Origin: Nectonema munidae
Taxonomy: Eukaryota; Nematomorpha; Nectonematoida; Nectonematidae
Reading direction: 5' to 3'
Length of the DNA stretch: 64,000 bases
NCBI GenBank assembly: GCA_030549495.1
Contig: JAUIRK010000207.1
Span: 534,918 to 598,917 of the forward strand
Below, piece by piece: positions 10,990-26,200 of the stretch; positions within the stretch are counted from its first letter, which is position 1; the number at the start of each line of letters is the position of its first letter. The notes below the pieces were generated by a model. It made no database searches. It saw only the letters and a list, made by a program, of their open reading frames with translations, and had not been told where the DNA came from. Both the position numbers and the translations under genes were made by a program.

Positions 10990-13900
10990 GTAATCTACTA
11001 TTCTCACAAATTATCCCAATATTTATTAACATATGGGTCAGAAAATAAAAACTTATTTATAATGAATCATTTAAATTTGAATGTAAAAATTTGCTTCAAG
11101 TCTAAAAGAAACTAAAATAATTGCATTATATGTATATTCTGCCCATAAATTTTGATATGCTCAAATCAAAAGCGTGAAGTATACTGAATCTGCTTTGATA
11201 TATATGTTGCTATATGTGACAATGAATTATTATTCACCGTATAGGAGATGCACGATTGTTCGAGGTATAGAAGGAAAAAGATTCAACTAACTTGAATTGA
11301 TCAGTGTAGTTTAGAAAAACTGAAGAGAAATATAAAATAATATATAATAGTATTTTCTAATTTATTCAAAAAACCTTTTACTAGACTAAAATTTATACAT
11401 CATTCGCTAAATTTTGACAAAGTTTAAAAAAATCTTTAGTTTCTTTTTTTTCAAATCTTTTTAGAAAATCTTTGCGTTGAAAATATGATGAACACTCGCG
11501 TTTTCTTCAATTTTTTTTATATAAATAGTAACTTTTTAAAATTTAAAAAATTTATGAAATTTTCTCTTTAAAATACAAGCTTTTTTTTACAAAGAGAGCA
11601 TGTTCTACTTTCCCAAGATATTGAATTTACTAATAAAGACTTGGAAAGCACAAAATGTGATATTTTGGAAATCGAATTAAACAGTGTATATAAATTATTC
11701 AATCTCCTTCTAATGTGCTAAAGGGTTTAGCATGATTTCTTCCTGAAAGGATCCTAAATTCAACTGTCAAAGTTTCATTTTCATGAAAGCTGCGTTTAAA
11801 AATTTAATATTATGAAAATATCTTAGTGATTTTCCATCACGTTTTTTAACCGGATAAATAAAAATCCCGATTTAACAAAACTGCAATTAAGACTTTGATT
11901 TCCTTCCAATATTTTAAAGCATGAATTGTAGTGATTTTATGAGGAAAGATGTTTGTTTGAAAAACAACACATGTATAAAATTCTTCATCAAAATCAGATG
12001 AAAAATTTGGAAAAGCTCTAAATCTTTAACAAAAGAGAAAACTGCTTCAAATACTCAATCAATTTTCAAGGAAATATCTTTTTTCTTCAATGATCTTTAC
12101 AGTTTTCTTTCAAATACACTCCCATACTCACGTTCTGAACTTATCAACCATTCTTTGCCATCTAATGTTTGAATATAAAGCGTAACAAAGTGTAAACCAT
12201 GGAGATTTTGAAGAAGTGCACTTTTTAGATTCGTTAGAATTGTCGCCATCTTTCAAGGTACCAATTTTTAGAGAGGATTCGGGAAGTTTTTTGTAACGGA
12301 GTAAACGTTTTCTATTTATAGAGAAAATGATTTGTATTCAAGTTAAATTAAATTTCTTACTTTAATGTTAGTTCATGAATTTTTCTATAGTTTCGGCTAT
12401 ATTTCGTTTATTTTTTTAATTTCGTCATCCACAAAAGAAAAATCAATATATGGAAACAAAAATATATATATAATGAACACGTCAATCATTTCTTGTGAGT
12501 GGTTAAAGTGACATCACTCAATGCTTTAGACAGTTTAGACCGGTTTTATTAAAGCTGTGTTCTCTTATTTTCACATTTGTTTATACATTTCAATTTTCAG
12601 ATGACTGTGATCCCCCATGCATGAATGGAGCGTGTCTCAAAGGATCTCAATGCTTCTGTGATTGTGACTGGGGTGGTAAATCTTGTGATATAGAAGGTAA
12701 CTGCTTCTTTACATAAAATATATTATTTAACATGATGCAATTTGGTCAGGATATCACCTTGTAGTCGGAGAGACATGGTTTATGTCTTGCATCAAGTAGA
12801 GAAGATTCTCGAATATAGCATTTCATTCATACAATTTCATATAGAAAATTTAACTTGAATTTGAAAGCATTTCACTTGAAATTGTAGTGCTATAAATAAA
12901 CATTAATCAATGAATTATGAATTATATTTAGCTAATATATATCTACTCTATTATATGGTCCTTTTAAAATTTAGTTTGTCTTTTCAGATAAAGATATGAC
13001 CTATTATGATTAGAAAGGATTTCGTTTGGCTTGGATTAAAACCAGGGCCAACAACAGCCAATAAATTAATCTTTGTCTAAATACAAAGTTAAACAACTGA
13101 ATTTGGATCTTCAGAATGATGAAATTTTATGAAGTTTTTGTCGGTCGATAAAGTGGAAAGTTGATAAATATTTAAAAAATTATTTTTTTCATAATGTCAA
13201 ATTTCAAAAGGATAAAAAAAATAGCTTTTGCCAGACAAAAATAAAGTGATTTAAAATTTTAAAAATAAATGATTTGAATATTTGGTTTTTTCAATTTAAA
13301 AGAAAAATGAATTTTTTTGTAAAAATGAGAAATCATATAACTTTTTTTTTTGAAAAAGTCAAAAAAAAATATTTTTAGGACAAATTTAATTGCCTGAATT
13401 TACTTAGCATGAATGTATAAGTTTAAATTTGACAAAGTTAATCTGATCAATCACCCAAACATGCTAACTATTATGAAGCATTTTTTTGTGATTTGTTTTT
13501 CCATTTGTCACTTTTTTTGCAAGTTATCAAAAATTTTTGCAATTTTTGATAACTTTCTGATTTAAGCATTGTTAGATTTGTGCCTTGCTTATAAAAATTT
13601 CCCAAAAATCAATGTAATTTTTGATCTAAATGTTAAACGCTGTAGAATTGACTGAGTTTAGGAAGTAAGATAGCAAACTATTTTGGAGATTGTCAAGAAA
13701 ATTGAAAGGCCACAATATTTTCCAGGCTTTAAATTAGAAATTAACTTCCTGATATATGATAAAAAATAACAAATATTAAAACACCTCGTAGTATCTTGTT
13801 TAAAAACGTCTTTCAATGTTGATTTGCAAAATTCAACATATGTTAATCTGCAATTTAGATATGAATGAATGCAAAAACGGTCCTTGTCACAACCTAGCCT

Positions 13901-16900
13901 TCTGCACAAATACGCTTGGTAGTTACTACTGCACATGCTTGCCCGGTTTCACTGGAAATGGCTCCGTTTGCGATGGTATTTTTACAATTTCATGTGAAAA
14001 AAAAAACTTTTTTTAATTAGACTTCATTTATTCCACTATTTCTTAAGTTTAGCGAAAATTTTTAGGGCTCAGTGATAACTTTTTTCATACCATAACATTG
14101 ATTTTATACAATACTATTTCACTTTGTGAAAAGTCAAGTTTTGATTTATTTCAAGTAATAGCAATTTTTCTTACTTTGCCTGAAACATTTTTTACTTTTA
14201 ACTTAAAGTTAATTTGATGAAGGTTTTTTGCATAAAATATTTGATTTATGGCAAATTAGCTTAACAAAATGTTTACATTCCATAAAAACTCACATTTATA
14301 TCAGTATTCTACCATATGTAGATTTCATAACTCCAAAAGCCTGAAATATTACACCATCTGGTAAGAGGATCAATAAAATTTAGATACATAATATATATTA
14401 ATTTCGAAAATATCTATATAGGTGATATATAAATGAAGTTTTGAAACACAAGTATTAGATATACCCAAATATTTATTAGGATGCAATTGTATACACCATT
14501 TTGCATGCTGTGAACTTCATTGCAGACATGGATGAGTGCTTGAATAATGAGGATGTTTGTGGAAAAGACTCAACCTGCTACAACGTACCTGGCTCTTTTT
14601 ACTGTGAATGCAAAAAAGGGTTTTCTGGAACAGGATTTCGAGACTGTGTGGGTAACAAGAATTTCAATTAATATCCACAGCATACTGATCAAACGAGCGG
14701 GCTTGGAGGTGCGACCCGTACACCATAATTCATTCATATTTTAACCCATTTACGACCAATGTTCCTATTTTGGAACATAAGTAATTTCATCTTCGTCTGC
14801 TTTTTTAATGTCTTTAAATATAAATCGTCTGCGTTTTTTTTAGATATCGTCTGCTTTGCTTGGTCTTAAATGGGTTAAGATGAAACAATAGGTTATTCAA
14901 CTTTTAAGATGGTTAATTTTTTACCTGCGTTGTAAGCCACTGATTTATATCGATAAAATTCACCCAAATCAATTCTCTGTCATAACATAAGGCCCGGAAT
15001 TGAGTTTTAAATATTCGAGCTATATTTGAATACCGCAAATACAACAGATATAATGTATAACCACTTTTATAAGGGATGTCTTATAGTTGAATATTTACTA
15101 AAAAAGCCCCGAAGGCTTATTCTAAAATAGAGAATATCGATTCATGGAAAAAAGTTAAAATAGTTTAAAAAAAAAATTTATCTCCAAATTTTTAATTAAA
15201 ATTTTCTTTAACTCCTTTGAGAACTGTTTGAGTGCTCCAGAAGTGAAAATTGTCTGGTTTAAGAAGAAGGAGAATTTATTTCGCCCATAAAAGGAAATTA
15301 CATTGTATAAAATAATTTCAAAAAATGAAATATATTAATTAAAAGCAAGGATGTTTAAAACACGTGATAAAGGATGTTATAGAATTCTTAAGATATCACA
15401 ATGGTTAGAGAAGAAAAAAATGGACAATTTTAATTTGATTATTATATACTGAACATGGTGAATATTAATATTTTTATTTGGGGAACATTTAATGAGATGT
15501 ATGAGCTTATTTCTGCATAAATATAATAGAGAACATTGGAGGCTCTTGATTTGCTAAATTTGTTATCCCTTGATTGAAAGGAGTGCAAGTCATTTCTTGC
15601 TAAAGTCATTTGGTAATGTTGCACTATCCGTGCATTGATGAAAAGCAATTTTAATTGGAAAGAAGTTGTTCAATGATATAATGCTTTCATATGTCAATCT
15701 TTTCTTGAATGCGATTATAGTTTGAGTATATACGAGATATACTCGTATTATGGAGGCAGGCATAGACTGTATTTGCTACAATGCACGTATAGTGCGATAC
15801 TCAAACTATAATCGCATTCAAGAAAAGATTGACATATGAAAGCATTATATCATTGGACAACTTCTTTCCAATTAAAATTGCTTTTCATCAATGCACGGAT
15901 AGTGCAACATTACCAGTCATTTTGTACATAAATTGACCAGTTGGCTACCAAACGTCTAAAACTAGAAACGCAATCTCTCTAGTACGAATTGTCTTAGATT
16001 CGAAATTTCCTGCACCAAAAACTGCTTATAAATAATGCAATTTTGGATAGAAACAACCAAGTTGTGTCTGGAATGTCAATGTCATCATTTTACCAGCTGT
16101 TTCATTTATTGATGTTCAAATTATTTTTCTTTTATGCTATCTTTGCTCCTACTCTGATAAAAATCCTCAGATAATTGAATGAAAAAACAAACTAATTATG
16201 AAACAAAAAAAGCTAAAAGTGGCTATAAGCTTAAAATGATTGTATGGTAAAATCGTACTTTAGAAATGATATTTTATGCAAAACACAAGAATGAGCAAAA
16301 GGTTTAGCTTTTTTTTTTAATGTTTTCATCTACTCTCATATTTCATACGATTTGAAGACAAAAGTTTCTATAATCTTTTATATTTTAAATTAACATTCTC
16401 CCTACAAAACCAACAAAAGTCAATTTGACCACTGTTTCATTTCAGTTATTCACTTACCTTCATTTGTCATTCTAAACTTTCCACAAATGTAACTGTGTAC
16501 CTATTCATGAGTTAGTTTTAGAAACATACTCAGTAACTATAGGTTATTTTCTCACGAGATTAGAAGATTCTAGAGTATTTAGGAACGCATGATGATTAAA
16601 TAATACTTATCGTCGCATAACTTTGTGGGCTAGGAATTGGGCCTACCATTTTGTACTGTTCTTCAAAATTTAAATTTTTTATAAATAAAAATTCATTTAA
16701 ATCCTACTAATTTTAAAATTTTAGTAGTAGTTAATTTCAAAAGTAACAAAGCGAACTCTAGCACTAATCTCCAAGCCTAAGATGTTAAGTTACGCAGAAA
16801 TATAGATTATCCTTACCTTTGTATATTTTCTAAAAAATCTGATAATAGGATCATTTCTTCGAATCTCATTTCCTTATTAAGCAGATTTCATTTCTTAATA

Positions 16901-19900
16901 ACATATTTTTTAATAATATTATTGTCGAAGTCTTTTAAAAGTATGCTTGTTTTTTGGTAGCAATTATAATAAATGTCCACATTTTCAATCTTATTTACAT
17001 TCTCATGTAATTATTTGGGCACATTCTTGAAAAAATATTTTTTTAATAGACATTGATGAATGCTTGATGGACGATCGTTGTAAGGGCGAGTCAATATGCA
17101 AAAACACTGCTGGTTCTTTTGAATGCAATTGTGAAGAAGGCTTTACCTATGAAAATAACAATTGTATAAGAAGTATGCAAGTTTGTTTTGAAAATTAATA
17201 CAAACTAATAACACAATTTACGCTTAACTTTAAAGAGCAATGTAAAAAATATCATTTTTTGTTTGCCACACATCATTAAAAGTTTCAAAAATTTTATATA
17301 TATTTTTTCTGGCAAAAGTAAACACTACGCGTAAAATGCCCTAAAACTAAACTTAAAATTATATTTATCAACATTTAGGCAAAAATTTAGAAGCAAAAAA
17401 AAAAGTTTATGTCAAATTCTGTAAAGGAACGCATCTCTACAATGCCTATGACGCTATAAATGAGTGTGAGGAAAATCAAGTTTGCGATCCCCAAACAAAC
17501 ACTTGTAATTGCAAAGATGGCTTTCAATTGGATCAAGGCTTAAATTGTGTCGGTATGTTAAACCTAATCTTGAATTTCCTTATTGCAATCAAATTTATGA
17601 TTAAATTATTATTATTATACCTCTTTATGATATTTATTTTATTTTTTCATTTAAAATGTTGCCTTCACTTTTTTGTTTCAATAAAAATTATAAAGTTTGT
17701 TAATATTTAAATTTTAATGGGCCTCTTACCAATTCTATTCACATGAAAATCACTTAAAATCTTGAGCAATTTTTGGATTTAGTAATGTTGATTGGTGATA
17801 AAATATTGGCATGAATTTGAACATCCAAACATAGATATTATTTTTGCGGCAAAAGAAATATTCTCCTCATTTGTCGCTAAGATATTGAAGAAACATTTTT
17901 ATATCTCCTTCAAGAAACTCTATTAAAAACTATATCACATTTCATTTCTATTACTTCTACGTTTATTTCTTCAAGAATAGTACACTGTAGATCATTTATA
18001 ACGTGGATGGTGATTTACAAGCAAGAAATCCCGGCTATAAACTGTCTACATTTTAGGATATCTATTGTATACTGCGTGTTAAATGACCGTAAAAAAAGGG
18101 ATTTTCACTTCTTTCACTTTTTATTTCTTTCAAATTTTCACTTCTTTTCATCCAAATTCGTGGACCTGGTTTTTGTATCTGAAAACAACATTATAAATAT
18201 GCACTAAAAATCCTATTCTAACGATAAAAACTTGTTATATTTAATAAAGAAAACAATTCGTAAGAGCTAAAAAAAATTATATTGAGTGGCACATATGGCA
18301 ACCTCTAGTATTAACTATAAAATTGTTTCTAAATATTTTTCGTTTATATATACATATACATTATTTTCATTATAAAAAGTTATCAAATGTTTTTATTTAT
18401 TTGATATCACTACAGCGCCAATTCTCTATAAAACTCTCATTAGGCCCATTTTGAAGTATGGTAACATTGTAACTTTTTCTTATCATATTTATGATAATGT
18501 AAGCATTGAAAGAATCCAAAGGAATATTACCAAAAATATTCTTCCATTAAAAAAGCTGGATTATAAGGAAACACTAAAAAATAAATAATTTGCCTTCCAT
18601 GATGTACAGATTGAAAAGAAGAGACATGATTACAGTGTAGAACATTGTAAATGGGAACTTGAAGAAAAATCCAAAAATTTTACCTGATTACTTTACGAGA
18701 ACACAAAGATTTCATACATACAAATTTCAAAAGCCCCATTGCTAAAAGTCATATCTAAAAAGATTTTCCTCTTAGCGTATGATCAACGATTGGAAATCTT
18801 TGCCTGATTATTATGTTCAATCTCCTTTCTTGAATGTTTTCAAGAATAGACTAGATGTCTTTTGGAAGGAAAAAATGTTTGATCACTTTTATACACTTCA
18901 ATTTTTTCCATCGGCACTCTAAGATATATGAAGAAATTAAGATCTATAAGATTAATATTTAGAGTAAGATTTATGAAGCGCTATTTTATAGGTTTCTTGC
19001 GTTTTTCTCGTTAATAAAAGTGTTACGTTAATTATTATGTTATGTTTAATGATGCGAAAAATTATAAGCTAGCATGATGACTATTCTGGTGCTTGCAATA
19101 CATCTTTGCTTATGTCTTTAGATATAAATGAGTGCGAAATCAATGCAGACATTTGTTATCAAGGTCTTAAATGCATCAACGTGATTGGTGGATACATGTG
19201 TGAAAGTAAGCCAATCATTTCCCTTCCACGTTTCTACCCAACGTTTCCTTTTCTTCACTTTATAGATTCAAGCGTAGAAACTTTTCGTGTAGAAAAGCTG
19301 AAAGGTGAATCGTACTTGCAATCACAAAAGCATGCATCCAAGTCTCAAATTTTGCCAATCAGCCATTACTCAAATGAAGATGTCATAAAACGTGAGAATT
19401 TTAAACGAAATTATCCCATATCTTTAGTATCCATTTCATCTCTTCTATCTTTTTTTGAAATAGCATCTTCTAACATCTTGTTTTAGATCTTTTTTTCAGA
19501 TGACTTATTTATTGAATATTTTTATAAACACGTAAAATTTATATATTTTTTAAATTAAATATTTCTTTTTATAAGCGCGAAAATTGAATAAACGACAAAA
19601 TGCTATCGACCTAAAAAAATTAGAAATATATAAACATTTTATCACCTTTATAAAAATAGAAAATGGTGAAATTAATTCCAAGTTTGATATAAAATCATTA
19701 AAATATAAATTTAATCTGTTAAAAATATTATTTATCTACTACCCATCATGTAGAGATAAATTTATTAGCAATTCTCGAACAAATGAAAAATGAGTGTCTC
19801 AAGAAAAATTTTAGCCAAAAATAAAATGCTACTTGATCTAAAATATATCACTCTAGGTATAGGACATTGGTTCTCAACTCTTTCTAGAGCATGGATCACT

Positions 19901-22900
19901 GGCCCGATTTTAAAAATACTTTGGAACATATTACATTTTTGTTAGTAATATAATAAGGGTTGGTCGAGTGGGAGATTTTATAGCAATAGGCTTAATAACT
20001 TTATTCGGAGCAGGAAGTAAGAGATGAGTTTAAATCAATTTAATTTAATTTTATCAACTCTTGATATAATCCTTTATTCACAAAACGTGGACTAGAAATA
20101 TGTTTTTTAAATAGAAATATAAACCAACTCAAGCTTTTCTTTTGAAATTTAATTACACAATTTATAATTTATCTTATTTACCCTCTCAAACACAATTTTA
20201 ACTTTTTTTTTTGATTTTATGATTTTGAACTTGAGAAGACAGAAAAAACAAATAATTTATACTATATGTTGATTCCTCTATTTACGTTTCATTTTCAAAA
20301 GCTGAAAGACAAAAATGTGAAATATTTGAGTAAGAACCAATCAACACCTTACCCTAAATTTCTGAATAGCGTGTATATAAGCCTTATTTAATACTCCTGA
20401 TTTAAAGACAGACATCCTGGAATCTTTTATATTTTACACTGTCGTAAATATGTGTTAAAAACTGAGGGCTAGCATCCTACTTCCAAGCGTAATTTTAAGG
20501 AAGTCCACTATTGCTATGGACCATCTAATATATAATCATGGAGCACCAGTTAAAAACACTATGTTCTAAGATACTCTCAAAATTATTTACTACCCTTGAT
20601 GTATATTGAACAAAAATGAAGTCCCAATCTCTTAAATTAATTAACCAATCAATTTATTAACTAACAAACGAATTAACTGGCTACTAAATTAACAAACTAA
20701 TTTCTAATTGTTAAAAAATATTTAACTTTTTAGAAGATTAACTCTTTTATACGATTTGGTTGTCGTAGGGAGTAGCATAGGGGTAACCAATGACGCCTTG
20801 GCCCCCTTTTTAGAAAATTATTTGTTGTTCCTATGGTTTATATCCTCAAGCGGGCTTTCAGGCTTTCATATGGACCTTCAAACAAGTTGACTTCAAACAA
20901 ATTTACTCGTATTCTTTTGATAATCTCTTTTGATATGCTTATAAGCGCTCATTTTTTTTAAAATCATTTTCAAATCTATATAACTTTTTTTGTGTGTTTG
21001 AAAATAAATCTTTTTCTTCTTCTTCTTGTTCTTATGTGTTATAAAAAAAATTGGCAACCTCGCTGAAATTTCTTCTAACCACTGCCTCAACTCCACCGAG
21101 GGTAGTTATGATCAGGTGTAAGTGTTCATGTCGGATAAATGTCCAATAGGTCCTCTACGAACATAAACATAGACAGTATGAAAACATATTTTATGCGATC
21201 AGCTGAAAGATGATTGAAGAATCAACAGAGTAACACTTCCTGTCATTCTATAAATGTGTTAATAAAATCGTACAATTAATGCTGGAATACAAAATTTCTC
21301 TTGTCTATGTGATTTGATCATCATTATCGTAACCTCAAAATAAATAATATCCATTAGTATTATAAAATAGTATTATCTTAAATCGATAAATATACTGATA
21401 TAATTGAAATCTTTTTCTAATTTATAATTAACTTTAAAAAGAAAATTTTATTTGAAATTTTATGTTAAAATAAAAGTTAAGTTAAGGAACAAATGAGGCC
21501 AAAAATTGCAAATATAATAAAAAGACCGAGATACCTGGATTACCAAAACACAAATAATCCGCTAAGATGATTGACCAATAAGGAGGAGCATAAAGAGAGC
21601 GCGTCACAATGACAATAGGACAACAAAAGTGAATTTGAAAAAAAGTGAATGAACAAATGGTCCATATGTGAAGGTGCGTTAGCAAAGATTACGTGATGAC
21701 GGAAAAAAGAAGGAATAAATAAATAAACGTTTTAATAATTTACTACTATATTGATATTTTTAAAGTTAATTTCTCATGTACAATGTTTTTCATTTATAAA
21801 AACGAAGACTAAATTAATGACGTAAATTCTTTACTTGGAAGGAAGCGAAAAAAGGAGTTAAGAGAGGGTTTTGTCAAGGCTTCTTACAGGTGAGAAGCAT
21901 TTAGACAAAGAAGATTGGGTTTGGTATTGGGAAGTTTAGTAGTTATTATAGAAGAGCTTTATTTTTAAGTAGAATGATTTTTATATTGAACAAAAAGTTG
22001 GGCATTGCCATTGAAAAATGAAGACAATTTATACCTTAAGGATTGTTTGCAATTAGATAAACATAAGAAAGGGATTTTTGTTATCACATTTGCTACTCAC
22101 AAAAAAAGGATTAGTTTGCTTACCATTGGAAGACGTCTTTAAGACCACTAAACAAGAAGCCTTTACAATCCAATAATAAATAATTGAAAAATCTCTCATT
22201 TTCTAATATTTTAACTTTATACATTTTTCATAAAATGGTTTCTTAAATCGACATTTATTAACAATGAATTTTGAAGCATATAGTAATCTATCTTAGCATG
22301 ACACCGTCACTCAATCCAATCTTTGTAATGCGTACATGCTAATGATAACGTCAATTGCATGTCACCCAATTTTCTATCCAATCATCAATGAATGAATATA
22401 TTTGATTGAAGTGAGTTGCGAGCCGAATGGAATGCTCATCTACCTCAATTTCGAAGCAGTCAACCTCTCCTACCCCTTCAACGGCGTGGTCTACGTCAAA
22501 GGCAACTACGATTTAAAGAGGTGCAAAAAGAACTTCTACAACAACAAACAGTACAACTTGAGAACTCAGTTTTACGTGAACTACGAAAGTTGTTTCTTTG
22601 AATATAACAATGTAAGGAGCCCTTCTTCATACTTTTCTCTCTTTCTTTCTTTCTCTCCTCTTAATAACTGCTTTATCAATGACAATTGTATATATATATA
22701 TATACATCAACCTTGGATGTTGGCGACAAGCCCAGGAAATCTGGTCGTCCAATTAAAATTAGGTGTCTCGTAAATAATTTTACTTATAAGAATACAAGTT
22801 AATCTAGTTTCATGAAAAATATTATATGATCATTAGATCTCAAATGTTTTTAAATTATGTTGCTAATCATTTAGTTAATCTATTCATGTTGTTAAAATCA

Positions 22901-23213
22901 TAGGGCAAAGGTCGCTCAACACCAAAAAAAAATAACTTTAATCTAATGGTGCAAAAATAGTTCAACATAAAACAAATTAAGGCTTGGAAAATAAGAAAAG
23001 CAAAAGAAATTAGCTAGAATCTTACCCAATATAATGTGCTAAATTCTGTGCTTTGGAAATTGCAAGTTTAAAAAAAAATCCCTTCCCTTTTGTTGTGGGG
23101 ATTGAATTAAATTTAAATAATTGTTTGGGGAGTAAAAAAGCAAAAAGCAAAGAGGGGGGGGGGGGGCGGGGGGGGGGGGGGGGGGAAAAAAAAGGGGGGG
23201 GGGAAAAAAAAAA

Positions 23214-23248
<35 letters not shown>

Positions 23249-26200
23249 GGGGTAAAAAAAAAAGAAAGAAAAAGAGGACTTTTGACTATTATACATTTCG
23301 ATGTAGTGATAAAAAAATATATTAAATTATCACAAAATAGCATTGATTGTGATTAATCTTTTGTAATTGATGACTGTGTTTAGAGAAAGTTTTTGAAATT
23401 TCATACAGTCGACACTTGATATTCTTTATCAAAAATAGCAAATTAAAAAATGTGTTTTATTGCTATTTTTTATTTTGTAATATCTCTCATATTGTTTGTT
23501 TATGTGGTGTGTTCAGTGTAGTTTTAAAGCTTGACAAATATTATTACTCTTTCAAACTTTAGTCGTCCAAAATTGTGCAACTTATTTATAATAAAAAAAT
23601 TCATAATATTTTGGAAAATAAAAGTTTTTCTCAGCAGGACTTTGAACCAGCGTAGATATTTAGTAAAGACGAAAGACCAAAAATCTAAAAAAAAAAAAGA
23701 CAGCAAAATATTTGCTGCAGGATATTCTAGAAAATATAAATCTTCACTGTCTTGGTATTGTAAGAAATATTTGATGAAGTTATTCAGAGAATTTTTTCAG
23801 AGCTTGATTTAGAGATTTCAACATAATTGGAAGAAATTGATCGAATAAAATGTCCTATTTTGCCTCATTCATTGAATTCTCTTCAATTATAGAAAAAATT
23901 CCCTTTTCCTTGCTTGCTGCCAACAAACGGATCAAGGAAACAACCAAATGTCGAATGATAAAAAGATTTTACTCGTTTTCGACTCGTGTGTCTGACAGAC
24001 TAATCTTATTAACTAACCGAAAACTATTTATTTAGGATGATACTGAAATCAGTTCGTTAATTTTCATTCAAACGCATCCCAAACTTCTGACTTCTGACGC
24101 AAGCGTTTACAAAGTCGTCTGTGAGTACCCAAAAAAGGTCATCACCCTCACCCAAAACATCAATGTCAGGTAAATGTCTTTATGCTTTCATTTTTGCAAT
24201 TTTTTCGAGTTAAATTACATTTCATTTCTTAAAAAGTCCTGCTATTTTCTTCCAAAACTTTAAAATAGATCAAGCCTCACTTAAAAATATGAGCAAAAAT
24301 TTTAAAAAAAGAAGAATATATTAAAACTATAATTTCTCCCAAATAAGTGTTGAACATTACCCGACTAATAGAATTGAAAAACTTGCTATATATTTAATCA
24401 AACCTATGTCAATTGAAATATAAAAAATTAGAAACTTTAAATATTACCATATTATTATTAGCCTTATTTTTTTTTTAATTTATTTGTTCAGTTAATTATT
24501 TTCTATTTTATCTCCAATGACATTTATTCATTGAGTATATTTACTTATGAATTGCATCATTCAGAGTTTGCCCGGATCTCCATTGATTCTCTAAAACCTG
24601 ATAGTAATAACATATGTGTTTCAGCAAAATATGATAGAAATTGCTTGTCGATATTTCTTCTTTCATTTAATTTTGTGATAATAATGTTTTACCTCCTCAC
24701 TATATATAAGCATTCGTTCACGTGAAAATGAAATTTTATTCCAAACTTTTCAAAGGGTTAGGTAAAGGCTTCAACTTTCCTCTTTTTTTTATTTAAAATA
24801 ATAACAAAACTTTTATTTTTAGGAGAATAATTTTTTTTTTTACTTCATAACGAGAATATCGTGCTTAGCATTTCTTTACTTCATTCTAAATAATTTTTAA
24901 TATAGTTCTTCATCAACAGATGAAGTTATTTCTTCTACAAGTGATTTGCCAAACATCAAAATGAAAGTCATTAACACCGATGGAAAGTCGATTCAACACG
25001 CAGTCATTGGATCCCCTCTGCGCCTTCAGATTTATTTAGAAAATCAAGGTATCTCTTATTAACTATATGAAATTTAAGCGTATGAGATCATTCTCTATAC
25101 CTTTCTGAAGACCGTTGTATTGAAAAATGCTAATAATAATAAAACATCATAATAAAGTTTTAAAGTCAATTCAGAGACCAAGCTAGAACAAAAATGCTGG
25201 CAACCCTTTCACACAAAAATTTTTGCTCTACCGATTTTTTTGTTTTATATAAAAGGTTTTATTTTAAAAAATATCTAAGTATACTTTTTCGTAACAGCAC
25301 CATTGCCCTCTAGACAATTACCCACGAATTTTGCCCCTTGAAATATGGCCCGTAGGAAAGTTGCCGCTAACAGCTGCCTCCAAAATATTTAGTAAATCTG
25401 ATCATTTGAAAAAATATTATCAATTTTACAGTTAGTATTTCTGATGTTATTAATTGTGATTAAATTGTATTGCTAAAAATTTTAAATTATACTTTAATTT
25501 CTTTTTTTATTTTTAAAAGTTTTTCATATATTTTATTCATAATAATAATTGAAAGTTTTTTTTTCAATAGCTAAAATGTTTTTTTCATTTTTTAGTAATT
25601 AAATTTTTAAATAAATATAACGCAGGCAGTTGTCCCGGTCATCGCAATATTTCTGAACTTTACTGTTTATGCAACAATCTTAAAGAATGTGTACCATTCT
25701 TCACAATAAATATTTCAAGCAGTCTAACAAAGTTTCTGTATATTGGAATGATGTCCTTTCAAATGCAAGCTTTATTTTTGCTAATATAAGTTCTTTTAAA
25801 AAGTTCCATAAAAAGAATGACATCGATTTGTATACCCTTAGCTGTGAAGATGAAAACTGTTATCTATTTTCCTTACAAAATGTTTGTCGATCAGTGAAAA
25901 CAAAAAGTCGTTACAGTAACTACTTTAACTTGTTACTGTAATCATGCATAATATTACTATTCTTCGTAATTAAAATACAATAAAATCATCGTAAATTTAC
26001 TATTTTAGTTTATTTATGTTTACTTACGCATTTATATATGTGGGATTTGTGTTTATACATATATATAATATATATATATAATTTGAAACTTATAAGCTAT
26101 GTGTAATCTTTCTACGTTGAACATGAAAGCGACTCCATGGCCTTTATTCAGGACATAATTCTTTTCTATATCATATCATATCATATCATATCAGCTTTAT

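Noticed and set aside
19866-20575. hAT-like element (TTGGTTCTCAAC...GGAGCACCAGTTAAAAACAC)
   Set aside because: The two ends resemble hAT termini only loosely and no 8-bp duplication could be found.
23039-23343. Proline- or glycine-rich proteins over the poly-G tract
   Set aside because: They are translations of the homopolymer tract.
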